Part shown: positions 33,409-43,084 of the stretch, in pieces | How the letters are laid out: each line of letters starts with the position of its first letter | Position numbering within the stretch: position 1 is the first letter of the stretch | NCBI GenBank assembly: GCA_963718295.1 | Contig: CAVQYV010000014.1 | Span: forward strand, 5,882 to 69,881 | DNA length: 64,000 bases | Reading direction: 5' to 3' | Origin: CAVQYV01 sp963718295 [NCBI: uncultured Methylomirabilota bacterium] | GTDB lineage: Bacteria > Methylomirabilota > Methylomirabilia > CAVQYV01 | Translations under genes and position numbers: made by a program | Notes under the pieces: model-generated | What the model saw: only the letters and a program-made list of their open reading frames with translations | The model's database searches: none | Told to the model about the DNA's origin: nothing

Positions 33409-33790
33409 ATGAAGACGGAGGAGGCAGTCATCCTGTTGGCCCACGGGAGCCAATCCTCCGGGGCCGGGGAGGGCGTGCAGGAGGTCACTTCCCAGGTGAG
33501 AGAGCGCCTGGGTGGGAGTCAGGTGATCCTGGCCTTTCTGCAGTTCAATCACCCAAACCTGGCAGAGGCGATCGAGCAGGCCGTGGCGGAAGGAATGAAG
33601 AGGATTGTTGTCGTTCCCTTCTTCCTGGCCTCTGGCGTTCATGTGAGAGAGGACGTTCCGGAAGGGCTAAAGCAGGCCCGGCTCAGGAATCCTGGGGTAG
33701 AAATCCTCCTCTCTCCCCCTGCTCCCTGATCCCCGGATCGCCGAGATCCTGGTGGATCGGGTTGGGGAGGCGCTGACCAAGGAGCGATGA
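33409..33790 (+). pseudogene. cbiX: Short CbiX-type sirohydrochlorin chelatase with a frameshift
   Basis: From the ATG at 33409 the frame reads a small (CbiXS) chelatase: LLAHGSQ holds the catalytic His and GVHVREDVPE the second. The frame stops at 33729 after LSPPAP. A one-base shift near the C-run at about 33715 restores the usual C-terminus (LPDPRIAEILVDRVGEAL) ending with TGA at 33788-33790. The restored protein has about 126 residues, the normal length. CbiX inserts cobalt (or nickel/iron) into sirohydrochlorin. The lesion may be real or a sequencing error; both catalytic His precede it. Confidence 0.75.
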
Positions 33791-33864
33791 GAGGAAGATG
33801 AGCGCGCCTCCACAAGAGACGGGTGGGAATGGATATGGATGCGGGTGAGCGCTGAGGAGTGATC

Positions 33865-34923
33865 ATGAGGAAGTTGGAACAGGTAGTAAAGGGGATCCGA
33901 CCCATCGATCAGGACCTATCCCGGCAGGCCCAGGAGCGGTTGGATAGTCTGACGAAACCCAAAGGATCCTTGGGGCGGCTGGAGGAGGTGGCCCGACGGG
34001 TGGTGGCCATTACTGGAAATCTCAGGCCGAGGATCGAGAAGAAGCAGGTCCTGCTCTTTGCCGCGGATCATGGGGTGGTGGAGGAGGGGGTGACCCTCTA
34101 TCCCCTGGAGGTCACCGCCCAGATGGTCTTCAATTTCCTGCGGGGAGGGGCGGCCATCAACGTGCTCGCCCGCCAGGCCCGGGCCGAGGTGCTGGTGGTC
34201 GATATTGGCGTGAGATCCGACTTCCCCGAGCTGCCTGGCCTGAGGCAAGCCAAGCTGGCCCGTGGGACAAAGAACTTGGCCAGAGGACCTGCCATGACCA
34301 GGGACCTGGCCGTTTCCGCCCTAAAGACGGGCATCCAAATCGCGGAGGAGGCCATTCAAGAGGGGGCTGATCTGCTCGCCACCGGCGACATGGGGATCGG
34401 GAATACGACGGCGAGCAGTGCAATCCTGGCCGCCTTCTCCGGCCTTCCGGTCTCCGAGGTGACCGGAAGGGGCACGGGCATACCGGATGAGATCTGGAAA
34501 AGGAAAGTCAAGGTCATCGAAAGGGCCCTGGAGGTGAATTCCCCCGATCCCGCCGACCCGCTCGATGTGCTCTCCAAGGTGGGAGGACTGGAGATTGCGG
34601 GCATCGCAGGGGCCGCGTTGGGTGGGGCATTGCATCGCGTTCCGGTCATTTTGGATGGCTTTATTTCAGGGGCGGCGGGCCTGGTTGCCGCTCGCTTGCA
34701 GCCGCGGGTGGCCGAGTACCTTTTTGCTTCCCACCTCTCCTTTGAGCCTGGACATAAGGAATTGTTGAAGCTGATGGATCTGAGACCGCTCCTCGATCTG
34801 GACCTGCGCCTGGGAGAGGGAACCGGAGCCGTGCTGGCCATGGGGCTGGTCGAGGCGGCGGTAAGGATCCTGACAGAGATGGCGACTTTTGAAGAGGCAG
34901 GGGTTTCCCAGGAGTCCACTTGA
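33865..34923 (+). CDS. cobT: Nicotinate-nucleotide-dimethylbenzimidazole phosphoribosyltransferase
   Basis: A 352-residue enzyme that makes alpha-ribazole phosphate, the lower-ligand precursor of cobalamin. Diagnostic segments are SLTKPKGSLGRLEE near the N-terminus, AADHGVVEEGVT, GDMGIGNTTASSA and the C-terminal SHLSFEPGHK. The ATG at 33865 is chosen because GAGGAG lies 5 nt upstream; an in-frame GTG 6 nt earlier has no such spacing. Its stop overlaps the TTG start of cobS. Confidence 0.96.
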   Translation: MRKLEQVVKGIRPIDQDLSRQAQERLDSLTKPKGSLGRLEEVARRVVAITGNLRPRIEKKQVLLFAADHGVVEEGVTLYPLEVTAQMVFNFLRGGAAINVLARQARAEVLVVDIGVRSDFPELPGLRQAKLARGTKNLARGPAMTRDLAVSALKTGIQIAEEAIQEGADLLATGDMGIGNTTASSAILAAFSGLPVSEVTGRGTGIPDEIWKRKVKVIERALEVNSPDPADPLDVLSKVGGLEIAGIAGAALGGALHRVPVILDGFISGAAGLVAARLQPRVAEYLFASHLSFEPGHKELLKLMDLRPLLDLDLRLGEGTGAVLAMGLVEAAVRILTEMATFEEAGVSQEST

Positions 34924-35657
34924 GATCCTTCTTTCTTGCCCTCCAATTCCTGACCATTTTCCCCTATCCAAAGGGACTCACCACCCAGGACGGGGATCTG
35001 GCAAGATCCATGGGTCATTATTCCACGATCGGAGCTCTCCTGGGAGCCGGCCTGTACCTGGGCGATCGGCTCCTCTGGGGCCGTATTCCGCTGGATATGA
35101 TCAATCTCCTCCTCCTCGCGGCGTTAGCCATCCTCACCGGGTGTCTTCACTGGGATGGCTTCGCAGATACGATCGACGCTTTGGGTGGAACGCGGACCCG
35201 GGAGGAAAGACTGGCCATCATGAAGGATAGCCGGCTGGGGGCCTTCGGCGCCTTGGGCCTCATTTTCTTGATCCTCTGGGACCTGGCTGCACTCCATCAC
35301 CTGACATCTCATCGAGGCACCTACCTTTTTCTGGCACCATTGCTCTCTCGATTCTCCATGGTAACCCTCGCCCTGACCCAGCCTTACGCCCGGAGGGAGG
35401 GGGGACTGGGGAGATCTTTCGTGGAGCAAGTAAGCCTCAAGGAGCTGGGGCTTGCGGGAGGGGTGGCAGTGGTTGCCTGTACCGCTCTCCTGGGGATTCC
35501 GGGGATCTTCCTTTTCTGCCTGGTCAGCGGCTTCGCCCTGCTCCTGGGAGCTTTTTTCCGCAGCCGATTCGGGGGGATCACCGGGGATACTTTAGGCGCC
35601 AGTAACGAAATGATGATGGCCCTGGTCTGGTTCTTCGGGTGCATCCAGGGGAGATGA
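34920..35657 (+). CDS. cobS: Adenosylcobinamide-GDP ribazoletransferase (cobalamin synthase)
   Basis: A 245-residue polytopic membrane protein. The motif LHWDGFADTIDALGG is the metal/substrate signature of CobS, and LALQFLTIFP near the start is also typical. It joins the corrin ring to the ribazole. The TTG start overlaps the cobT stop (TTGA), and its 3' end overlaps cobC. The protein probably sits in the inner membrane with the other loop-assembly enzymes. Confidence 0.95.
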   Translation: MRSFFLALQFLTIFPYPKGLTTQDGDLARSMGHYSTIGALLGAGLYLGDRLLWGRIPLDMINLLLLAALAILTGCLHWDGFADTIDALGGTRTREERLAIMKDSRLGAFGALGLIFLILWDLAALHHLTSHRGTYLFLAPLLSRFSMVTLALTQPYARREGGLGRSFVEQVSLKELGLAGGVAVVACTALLGIPGIFLFCLVSGFALLLGAFFRSRFGGITGDTLGASNEMMMALVWFFGCIQGR

Positions 35658-36280
35658 TGGCGAAACAGATGCCCATCAGGCTCTATCTGATCCGCCACGG
35701 GGAGACCTCCTCTGCCCAAGATGGGAGATGCTATGGTCAGACGGATCTGCCCCTCTCTGAAAAGGGCAGGGAGCAGATGGCGCTCCTGGCGAATCGGCTT
35801 TCAGGAATCCAGCCCCCGCCCTGCCGCATCTATTGCAGCGATCTGGCTCGATCCAGGGAGAGCGCCGGGGTGCTGGCCGCGAAGTGGGGCCTGGACCCCA
35901 TCGTCTTTCCCGAGCTCCGGGAGATCGACATGGGCCTCTGGGAAGGCCTCGACTTTGAGGAAATCAACCGCCTCTATCCCGGGGAGGCCGTAAAGTGGGC
36001 AACCGGATCTTCAGGCTTTCGCTTTCCCCAGGGGGAAAACCTGCATGATCTGGAGGCCAGGGTGTTGCGGATTCACCAAAAGATCATCTCAAAGAATCGG
36101 GAGGGCGACCTGGCTATCGTCGGCCATGCGGGGCCCAACCGGATCATCCTCTGTCAGGCATTGGGGGTCCCTCTTGCCCACCTCTGGCGCTTGGGACAGG
36201 ACTACGGCAACCTCAGCATCATCGATTACCATGGAGATTTTCCCCTGCTCTCCCTGATGAACCTTACGCCAGCCCAATGA
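35654..36280 (+). CDS. cobC: Histidine phosphatase CobC (alpha-ribazole phosphatase)
   Basis: A 208-residue phosphoglycerate-mutase-fold phosphatase. The RHG motif is in LYLIRHGETS, the second Arg in YCSDLARSRESA, the acidic ELREIDMGLWEG, and the final catalytic His in AIVGHAGPNR. It removes phosphate from alpha-ribazole phosphate or from cobalamin phosphate. The start overlaps the cobS stop as ATGA (an ATG 3 nt later and MPIRLY are alternatives). Position after cobS supports CobC rather than another histidine phosphatase. Confidence 0.88.
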   Translation: MMAKQMPIRLYLIRHGETSSAQDGRCYGQTDLPLSEKGREQMALLANRLSGIQPPPCRIYCSDLARSRESAGVLAAKWGLDPIVFPELREIDMGLWEGLDFEEINRLYPGEAVKWATGSSGFRFPQGENLHDLEARVLRIHQKIISKNREGDLAIVGHAGPNRIILCQALGVPLAHLWRLGQDYGNLSIIDYHGDFPLLSLMNLTPAQ

Positions 36281-36436
36281 TCAGCCCCTGAAGGGCAAGA
36301 GAACGGAGCATGCTATGACCGATGAGAAATCCCATCTACCTCCTTACTCTCCCGGCCTCAAAAGCGTCCTCGGCGCCCAGGCTGCTCTCAGCTCCACCTC
36401 CTCAGTTGGCGACACTCGATCGAAAGGGGGACTCCC

Positions 36437-39193
36437 GTGGGAAAGGCGATGAGGAGCGATCTTTTTGGCGCCCGCGATCGCTTCGAGACCGGCAGCGGCC
36501 CGGCCACGCTCTATCGCCTCAGCGCCCTGGAAAAGGAAGATGGAGGCGTCCATCTGGACCGCCTGCCCTTCTCGATCAGAGTGTTGTTGGAGGCTCTGCT
36601 TCGCGCCGGCGATGGCTTGGAAGTGAAGCGAGAGGATGTGGCGCGCCTGGCCCACTGGAACGCACGCCAGATAGAGCCGGTTGAGGTTCCTTTCAGGCCC
36701 GCCCGCGTTTTGATGCAGGATTTCACCGGAGTCCCGGCAGTGGTGGATCTGGCGGCGATGCGCTCGGCTGCCAGGCGATTGGACAGTGACCCCAAACGCA
36801 TTAGCCCGCTGGTGCCAGTGGATCTGGTCATTGACCACTCGGTGCAGGTGGACTTCTTCGGATCGGCGGAGGCGGCTCCATGCAATGAGGAGTTGGAATT
36901 CAGGCGCAACCGGGAACGCTACCAATTCCTCCGCTGGGCTGAGAGGGGCTTTGACAACTTTCGCATCATTCCGCCGGCTACTGGCATCATCCACCAGGTC
37001 AACCTGGAGTTTCTGGCCAAAGTGGTCATGGTACGAGGGGGCATCGCCTTTCCCGATACCCTGGTGGGAACCGATTCGCATACCACGATGATCAACGGCC
37101 TGGGAGTGCTGGGATGGGGCGTGGGAGGCATCGAGGCCGAGGCGGCCATGCTGGGCCAGCCCGTTTACCTGGTCACCCCGGCGGTGGTTGGCGTCAAGCT
37201 GACCGGGCGACTTAGGGAGGGGGTGACCGCTACCGACCTGGCCCTGACCGTGGTGGAGATCCTCCGCAGAAAAGGCGTGGTGGAGAAGTTTGTAGAATTC
37301 CATGGTCCCGCCCTGAGGTCGATGCCGGTTGCGGATCGGGCGGTCCTTGCCAATATGGCCCCGGAGTATGGTGCCACAGTGGGTTTCTTTCCCATCGATG
37401 AGGAGACCTTGTCCTACCTGCGCCTGACCCATCGCTGCCCGGCCGAGGTCCTATTGGTGGAACGCTACGCCAAGGAGCAGGGGCTCTTTCGCACCGAGGA
37501 CACGCCCGACCCCGAATTCAGTCAGATCCTGGAAATCAACTTGGCTGAGGTCGAGCCCGCTTTAGCGGGTCCCAAGCGCCCGCAAGACCGCATTCCCTTG
37601 GCCGACATGAAGTCTTCTTTCCGCGGGGCCCTCCTTGCCCCGATCCAGGAGCGTGGCTTCGGCCTCTCGGAATCCGATCTCGCCAAATCCTCAATCGCCA
37701 ATCCCCGATCCGAAATCCCCGATCCGCAGTCCGCAATGTTCCATGGCTCCGTCCTCATTGCCTCCATCACCTCCTGCACCAATACCTCCAATCCTGGTCT
37801 GATGCTGGCGGCGGGTCTCCTGGCCCGTAAAGCGGTGGAGCGGGGACTCAGAGTTTTACCCCATGTCAAGGCCAGCCTGGCGCCTGGGTCGAGGGTGGTG
37901 ACCGAATACCTGAAAGAGAGTGGCTTGCTGCCTGACCTGGAGCGGCTCGGCTTCTACCTGGTGGGCTACGGCTGCATGACCTGTATCGGCAACAGTGGCC
38001 CCCTGCCGCCGGAAGTTGCCCGGGCGGTGACCGAAAGCGGCCTGGTGGCTGCGGCGGTGCTGAGCGGCAATCGCAATTTCGAGGGGCGCATCCACCCCCA
38101 CATCAGGGCGAATTATCTGGCCTCTCCTCCCCTGGTCGTAGCCTACGCGCTGGCGGGGACGGTGGATATCGACCTCGTCAACGAGCCCCTCGCAATCGCC
38201 TCCAACGGCCGACCGGTCTTTCTGCGCGACATCTGGCCCACCCAGGCAGAGATCGGCGAGTGGATGAAAACCGCCCTTCGGCCTGAGATGTTCGCGCGAA
38301 TCTACACCCAGGTATTCGGCAGCAATCCCGCCTGGAACGCGATTCAAGTGGATCCAAGCGATCTCTATCCCTGGGATGAGGCATCCACCTATATCCAGGA
38401 GCCTCCCTTCTTTATCGAAATGCCACTGGCACCTGCCCGATTGCAACCCATTCGCGGGGCACGCGTCCTCGCCCTGCTGGGCGATTCAGTGACGACCGAT
38501 CACATCTCACCGGCGGGCGAGATTGCAGCCAATAGCCCGGCGGGCCGATACCTGACGGAGCGAGGGGTTCCACAGTCGGACTACAATTCCTATGGCTCAC
38601 GGCGGGGTAACGACCGCGTCATGGCGCGCGGCACATTCGCCAATCCCCGGCTGAAGAATCTGCTGGTGCCGGGATTCGAAGGCGGCGTAACACGGTATTT
38701 TGACAGATCGGTCCAGGAAGGGATTGGGGATCAGGGCGAGATCATGCCCATCTTCGATGCGGCCCAGCGGTACAAATCCGAGGGTACACCCCTGATCATC
38801 ATCGCCGGAAAAGAATACGGGACCGGCTCCTCCCGTGACTGGGCAGCCAAAGGGGTCGCGCTCCTGGGTGTGAAGGCCGTCCTGGCCGAATCCTTCGAGC
38901 GCATCCACCGCAGCAACCTGATCGGGATGGGCATGTTGCCCCTCCAGTTCCAGGCGGGGGAGAATTCCGTATCCCTGGGTCTGACCGGCCATGAGGCCTT
39001 TTCCATCGAAGGAATGGACGGCGAGATCGAACCTCGCCAGGAAATCAGGATCCGCGCCGAGAGGGCAACCGGCCCGCCCGTGACATTCTCCGCTTTCGTG
39101 CGGCTGGACACGCCCGTGGAGGTGGAGTATTACCGCAACGGAGGAATCTTGCATACCGTATTGAGAAAGCTGATCGGGAAGGAGAAGGCATGA
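36437..39193 (+). CDS. acnA: Aconitate hydratase (AcnA type)
   Basis: A 918-residue aconitase that isomerises citrate to isocitrate. The [4Fe-4S] Cys are in [11 protein letters not shown] and [14 protein letters not shown]. The swivel domain has [13 protein letters not shown] and [13 protein letters not shown]. It is slightly longer than usual because of a low-complexity linker insert ([17 protein letters not shown]) just before the first cluster Cys. The GTG start has GGGGGA upstream; ATG at 36449 is an alternative. Its 3' end overlaps the icd start by 4 nt, so the two Krebs-cycle genes are co-expressed. Confidence 0.96.
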   Translation: MGKAMRSDLFGARDRFETGSGPATLYRLSALEKEDGGVHLDRLPFSIRVLLEALLRAGDGLEVKREDVARLAHWNARQIEPVEVPFRPARVLMQDFTGVPAVVDLAAMRSAARRLDSDPKRISPLVPVDLVIDHSVQVDFFGSAEAAPCNEELEFRRNRERYQFLRWAERGFDNFRIIPPATGIIHQVNLEFLAKVVMVRGGIAFPDTLVGTDSHTTMINGLGVLGWGVGGIEAEAAMLGQPVYLVTPAVVGVKLTGRLREGVTATDLALTVVEILRRKGVVEKFVEFHGPALRSMPVADRAVLANMAPEYGATVGFFPIDEETLSYLRLTHRCPAEVLLVERYAKEQGLFRTEDTPDPEFSQILEINLAEVEPALAGPKRPQDRIPLADMKSSFRGALLAPIQERGFGLSESDLAKSSIANPRSEIPDPQSAMFHGSVLIASITSCTNTSNPGLMLAAGLLARKAVERGLRVLPHVKASLAPGSRVVTEYLKESGLLPDLERLGFYLVGYGCMTCIGNSGPLPPEVARAVTESGLVAAAVLSGNRNFEGRIHPHIRANYLASPPLVVAYALAGTVDIDLVNEPLAIASNGRPVFLRDIWPTQAEIGEWMKTALRPEMFARIYTQVFGSNPAWNAIQVDPSDLYPWDEASTYIQEPPFFIEMPLAPARLQPIRGARVLALLGDSVTTDHISPAGEIAANSPAGRYLTERGVPQSDYNSYGSRRGNDRVMARGTFANPRLKNLLVPGFEGGVTRYFDRSVQEGIGDQGEIMPIFDAAQRYKSEGTPLIIIAGKEYGTGSSRDWAAKGVALLGVKAVLAESFERIHRSNLIGMGMLPLQFQAGENSVSLGLTGHEAFSIEGMDGEIEPRQEIRIRAERATGPPVTFSAFVRLDTPVEVEYYRNGGILHTVLRKLIGKEKA

Positions 39194-40419
39194 TGTATGA
39201 CAAAGTGGTTGTGCCCGGCGAAGGCGAGAAGATCGTAGTCGAAGACGGCAAGCTGAGGGTTCCGGACCATCCGATCCTTTGTGTGATCTGGGGGGACGGC
39301 ATCGGCCCGGACATCATGTCCGCCTCACTCCGCATCTGGGATGCCGCGGTGGAGAAGACCTATGGAGGCCAGCGTAAGATCGCCTGGATGCGCCTCTATG
39401 CCGGCGAAGAGGCGATGGCCCTCTACGGAGAGCCCCTGCCCCAAGATACGCTCAAGGCCATATCCGAGTTCATTGTGGCCATCAAAGGCCCCCTCACCAC
39501 ACCCGTGGGAGGTGGAATCCGCAGCCTGAATGTCGCCCTGCGGCAAAAGCTGGACCTCTATGCCTGCGTCCGGCCGGTCAGGTGGTTCCCGGGCGTGCCC
39601 AGCCCGCTGCGCGAGCCCCACAAGGTGGATGTAATCATCTTCCGGGAAAATACCGAGGATGTCTATGCCGGCATCGAATGGCAGAGCGGCAGCCAAGAGG
39701 CACGCCGGGTGGCCCGCTGGCTCAACGAGACCATGGGCACATCCATTGACGAGATGGCGGGCATCGGGATCAAGCCGGTCACCGAGTTCGGGACCAAACG
39801 GCTGGTGCGCAAGGCGATCCGTCATGCCCTGGAGAGGGGACGAAGGAGCGTGACCCTGGTCCATAAGGGCAACATCCAGAAGTTCACCGAGGGCGCCTTC
39901 ATGCAGTGGGGCTATGAGCTGGCCCGGGAGGAATTCGGCGATGTAACCGTGAGAGAGCAGGAGGTGGGAGGGCGGGGGGCGGGGGGCAAGATCGTGATCA
40001 AGGACCGCATCGCCGACATCATGTTCCAACAGATGCTGCTTCGGCCCGAGGAATACGATGTCATCGCCACCTTGAACCTCAACGGCGACTACCTCTCCGA
40101 CGCGGTGGCCGCCGAGGTGGGCGGGGTGGGCATCGCGCCCGGGGCCAACATCGGCGACTTCGTGGCCCTCTTCGAGGCCACCCACGGAACTGCCCCCAAA
40201 TATGCCAATCAGGACAAGGTCAATCCGGGCAGCCTGCTGCTCTCCGGGACGATGATGCTGGACTATATCGGCTGGAAGGAGGCCGCCCAGGCCATTGTCG
40301 CAGCCTATGTCAAGACCGTCGGGCAGAAGATCTTCACCTATGACTTCGCCCGGCAGACGGAGGGTGCCCGTGAGGTGAAGACCAGCGAATTCGCCAGCGC
40401 GATAATCGGTAATCTTTAG
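39190..40419 (+). CDS. icd: Isocitrate dehydrogenase (NADP-type)
   Basis: A 409-residue enzyme that decarboxylates isocitrate to 2-oxoglutarate. The start matches the bacterial Icd family (PGEGEKI then [11 protein letters not shown]). Active-site segments are [13 protein letters not shown], the substrate Ser/Arg region, [12 protein letters not shown], and [10 protein letters not shown]. The coenzyme site [16 protein letters not shown] suggests NADP use. The ATG overlaps the acnA stop. Confidence 0.95.
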   Translation: MMYDKVVVPGEGEKIVVEDGKLRVPDHPILCVIWGDGIGPDIMSASLRIWDAAVEKTYGGQRKIAWMRLYAGEEAMALYGEPLPQDTLKAISEFIVAIKGPLTTPVGGGIRSLNVALRQKLDLYACVRPVRWFPGVPSPLREPHKVDVIIFRENTEDVYAGIEWQSGSQEARRVARWLNETMGTSIDEMAGIGIKPVTEFGTKRLVRKAIRHALERGRRSVTLVHKGNIQKFTEGAFMQWGYELAREEFGDVTVREQEVGGRGAGGKIVIKDRIADIMFQQMLLRPEEYDVIATLNLNGDYLSDAVAAEVGGVGIAPGANIGDFVALFEATHGTAPKYANQDKVNPGSLLLSGTMMLDYIGWKEAAQAIVAAYVKTVGQKIFTYDFARQTEGAREVKTSEFASAIIGNL

Positions 40420-40489
40420 CACCTCTACGTTTTGCTACGTCTTGCGCCTTCCTCCGGTGGCGAGGGATAAAGAAAGCAAAAACAGAGCA

Positions 40490-40578
40490 AAATCAGGGAC
40501 ACATCCCATTTATTCCTATTCGATCCTCATCCTGGGTCTTCCCGCGAGGCCTTGAAAAATGGGATGTGTCCCTGATTT
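40490..40578. repeat. Long perfect inverted repeat at the edge of a GC-rich block
   Basis: Arms 40490-40511 and 40557-40578 are exact 22-nt inverse complements (core AATCAGGGACACATCCC) with a 45-nt loop. It lies between icd and a truncated gene. The sequence style resembles intergenic REP-type elements; it might also terminate icd transcription, but no T-run follows. Confidence 0.8.
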
Positions 40579-40611
40579 CCCCCCCCATTTCCCCTGATTT
40601 CCCCCACTGCG

Positions 40612-40751
40612 AACGAGGAGGAACGGAATTCCTCGCGGCCCACGAGAGCGAAGAGCGGGTAGTGGACGATCTGGACGAACCAGATCAGCCCGCAGAGCGC
40701 CAGCGTGGTACCTGCCTGCACGAGCAGGAGAACCTGGTCCCTGGGGCTCAG
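40612..40751 (-). pseudogene. N-terminal fragment of a small membrane protein
   Basis: Directly after the SDR gene, sharing its stop as CTGA, a frame reads a helix (LLLVQAGTTLALCGLIWFVQ) then IVHYPLFALVGREEFRS. This is the start of a known type of approximately 150-residue membrane protein. Family-like sequence ends near 40615, where the inverted-repeat region begins. The rest of the gene is missing. No ATG is present; CTG at 40751 or GTG at 40721 could start it. Confidence 0.55.
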
Positions 40752-41488
40752 CTCTTCGGGCGCACGCGGGCAAGTCCGCCGTCGATGCCGATGACCTGCC
40801 CCGTGACCCAGCCCTGCTCCGGATCGAGGAGCCAGGCCAGGCCCGAGGCGACCTCTTCGGCCTCGCCGATGCGGCCGAGGGCGTGCATCGCGGTCGTGGC
40901 TCGCATCGAAGCCTCCGAACCGGTGATGCGGGCGGTGAGCGGCGTCCGCGTCAGGCCGGGAGCGACACAATTGACACGGATGCCCCGCGACGCGTAGGAG
41001 GCGGCGGCCGCCAGGCAGAGGCCGATCACGCCCCCCTTGGCCGCAGCAATCGCCTCGTGGTTCGCCAGTCCCACCCGGGCCGCCGCCGAGGCGACGAATA
41101 CGATCGATCCGCCGTCCGGGGGGAAGTTCCGCACCGCCGCCCGCAACAGGTGAAAGCAGGTCGTGAGATTCAGTGCAAGCGTCCGGCTCCACTCTTCGTC
41201 CGTCGTGACGTGGGCGGGCTTGAGGAGCAGGGATCCGATGCAGTTCGCCGCGCCGCTGAGCGGTCCGCGCTGTTCCACCGCTTCGCGGAGGCACCGCTCG
41301 ATCTCCTCGGGCCGGGTCGGATCGAGGATGCTCTCAACCACCGGGACTCCCGCGAGGCGCTCTTGCAGCTTGGCCCGGTCGCGCGCCGCGGCGATCACGG
41401 TGGCCCCTTCCTGGGCGAGCCTCCGGCAGAGGGCGGAACCGATCCCGCCCGATGCGCCCAGAACCACGTAGGTGCGACCCGTCTTCAT
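40748..41488 (-). CDS. Short-chain dehydrogenase/reductase
   Basis: A 246-residue Rossmann-fold enzyme. The cofactor motif is VVLGASGGIGSAL, the structural NNAG is replaced by AANCIGS, and the C-terminal GQVIGIDGGL is typical. The usual catalytic YxxxK reads H-E-A-I-A-A-A-K, so the Tyr is replaced (NHEAIAAAKGG). Start at 41488 chosen because AAGGAGAG precedes it. It is GC-rich like its neighbours. Associated with photolyase and SRPBCC genes, an association common in other bacteria. Confidence 0.85.
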   Translation of the reverse strand: MKTGRTYVVLGASGGIGSALCRRLAQEGATVIAAARDRAKLQERLAGVPVVESILDPTRPEEIERCLREAVEQRGPLSGAANCIGSLLLKPAHVTTDEEWSRTLALNLTTCFHLLRAAVRNFPPDGGSIVFVASAAARVGLANHEAIAAAKGGVIGLCLAAAASYASRGIRVNCVAPGLTRTPLTARITGSEASMRATTAMHALGRIGEAEEVASGLAWLLDPEQGWVTGQVIGIDGGLARVRPKS

Positions 41489-41569
41489 GGTGGCTCTCTC
41501 CTTCTGCTGGTGCGCTCCAGCCGGCATTCGACTCGGCAGAGACGCCCTCGGCTCCGTGCCGGCTCGGTT

Positions 41570-43084
41570 TCAATCCGCCGCGCCGCGCAGCTTCTCCGCC
41601 CGTCGCCGGATCTCCCGGAGGGCGCTCACATCCAGCCGGTCGAGATTGCGGACCTGCATGCGCATCCGCGGGTTCTTCTGCAGCAAGGCCCGGTGACGCC
41701 GCAGGAAGTCCCAGTAGAGCGTCGTGAAGGGGCAGGCGCCCTCACCCGCCGCCCGGCCGGGATCGAAGCGGCAGCGGCGACAATAATTGCTCATCCTCTG
41801 AATGTAGCGGCCGGTGGCGACGTACGGCTTCGAGGCCGTGAGCCCGCCGTCGGCGTACTGCGACATGCCGACGACGTTCGGGAGCTCCACCCACTCGACC
41901 GCGTCGACGTAGATCGCAAGGTACCACTCGTGAACCTCGATCGGGTCGACGCCCAGGAGGAGCGCGTACAACCCGGTCACCATCAGCCGTTGGATGTGAT
42001 GCGCATAGCCGTGGTTCAGCGTCTGCTTGATGACCTCGCGAAGGCAGGCCATCTCCGTCTCGCCGGTCCAGTAGAACCCTGGCAGCGGGCGATCGGCCCC
42101 TAGCGCGTTTCCCTCGAGGTAGGCGGGCATCCGCAGCCAGTAGATGCCGCGGACGTACTCGCGCCATCCGAGCACTTGCCGGATGAAGCCCTCAACAGCC
42201 TCGAGCGGCGCGGCGCCGGCCCGCCAGGTCCGTTCCGCCTCGCCGATCACCTCGCGCGGGTCGAGGAGCTTCAGGTTCATCGCCGCGCTCAGGCGGGAGT
42301 GGTACAGGTACGGCTCGCCGGTCCACATGGCGTCCTGGCGGAGGCCGAAGCGGGGCAGGCGATGCCGGACGAAATCCCGGAGCGCCTGCCGCGCCTGGGC
42401 GCGGGTCACTGGCCAGTCGAACTGCCGGAGACTTCCCGGATGCGTGGGGAAGCGTCCGTCCACCAAGCCGAGCACCTCTTGCGTCAGCGGGTCGGGCGGG
42501 AACGAGCGCGGTGGCCGCACGACACCCGGGCCCTCGGCGCCGAAGGCGGCGCGATTCGCCAGGTCGAAGTTCCAGGCGCCGCCCTGGGGCCGCCCGTCCT
42601 CCATGAGGACTCCGGTCTTCCGCCGCATCTCGCGGTAGAAGAACTCCATTCGCAACTGCCGGCGCCCGGCGGCGTGCTCGGCGAACTCCTCGGGCGAGCA
42701 CAGAAAGTGCCTGTCGGGCCGGATCTCGAGGCCCGGCACGGCACGGCGAAGCTCCTCCCGCACGCGCCACTCGCCCGGCTCGACCACGATCACCTTCATC
42801 GGGTGCAGCGTGCGCACCGAATTCGCGAGCTCCGCTCCGAGCGTCGACTCGGCGAGCTCGACGTACTCGACCTGGAGGCCGCGGGCGCGAAGCTCCTCGC
42901 GGAAGTGCCGCATGGCGGCGAGGAACAGCGCGATGCGCGCGCGATGCGAGAAGACGTGCTCGGCCTCCGCGGCCACCTCCGCCATGAAGACCCGGTCGTG
43001 CTCCGGATCGAAGCCGTCGAAAGCAACCGATTCCGGATCGAGCTGGTCGCCCAGCACCACGACGAGATGTCGCAGCCCGCTCAC
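41570..43084 (-). CDS. FeS-containing photolyase/cryptochrome-like protein (PhrB family)
   Basis: A 504-residue protein matching the length of FeS-BCP (prokaryotic 6-4) photolyases. The N-terminal domain starts LRHLVVVLGDQLDPES. FAD-binding motifs include WREYVRGIYW and NHGYAHHIQRLM. The Cys that hold the [4Fe-4S] cluster are seen in NYCRRCRFDPG and GACPF. It repairs UV lesions with light. The GTG start overlaps the stop of the SRPBCC gene. A longer upstream reading is only a shadow of that gene. High GC and third-position G/C bias set it apart from the flanking DNA. Confidence 0.92.
   Translation of the reverse strand: MSGLRHLVVVLGDQLDPESVAFDGFDPEHDRVFMAEVAAEAEHVFSHRARIALFLAAMRHFREELRARGLQVEYVELAESTLGAELANSVRTLHPMKVIVVEPGEWRVREELRRAVPGLEIRPDRHFLCSPEEFAEHAAGRRQLRMEFFYREMRRKTGVLMEDGRPQGGAWNFDLANRAAFGAEGPGVVRPPRSFPPDPLTQEVLGLVDGRFPTHPGSLRQFDWPVTRAQARQALRDFVRHRLPRFGLRQDAMWTGEPYLYHSRLSAAMNLKLLDPREVIGEAERTWRAGAAPLEAVEGFIRQVLGWREYVRGIYWLRMPAYLEGNALGADRPLPGFYWTGETEMACLREVIKQTLNHGYAHHIQRLMVTGLYALLLGVDPIEVHEWYLAIYVDAVEWVELPNVVGMSQYADGGLTASKPYVATGRYIQRMSNYCRRCRFDPGRAAGEGACPFTTLYWDFLRRHRALLQKNPRMRMQVRNLDRLDVSALREIRRRAEKLRGAAD

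Noticed and set aside
36344-37432. A 362-codon minus-strand frame opposite aconitase
   Set aside because: Shadow frame of a full aconitase; product rich in His, Gly and Gln with no family resemblance.
38431-38460. TGGCAC followed by TTGCA inside acnA, suggesting a sigma-54 promoter
   Set aside because: The spacer is 8 nt rather than 5, and it lies in coding sequence.
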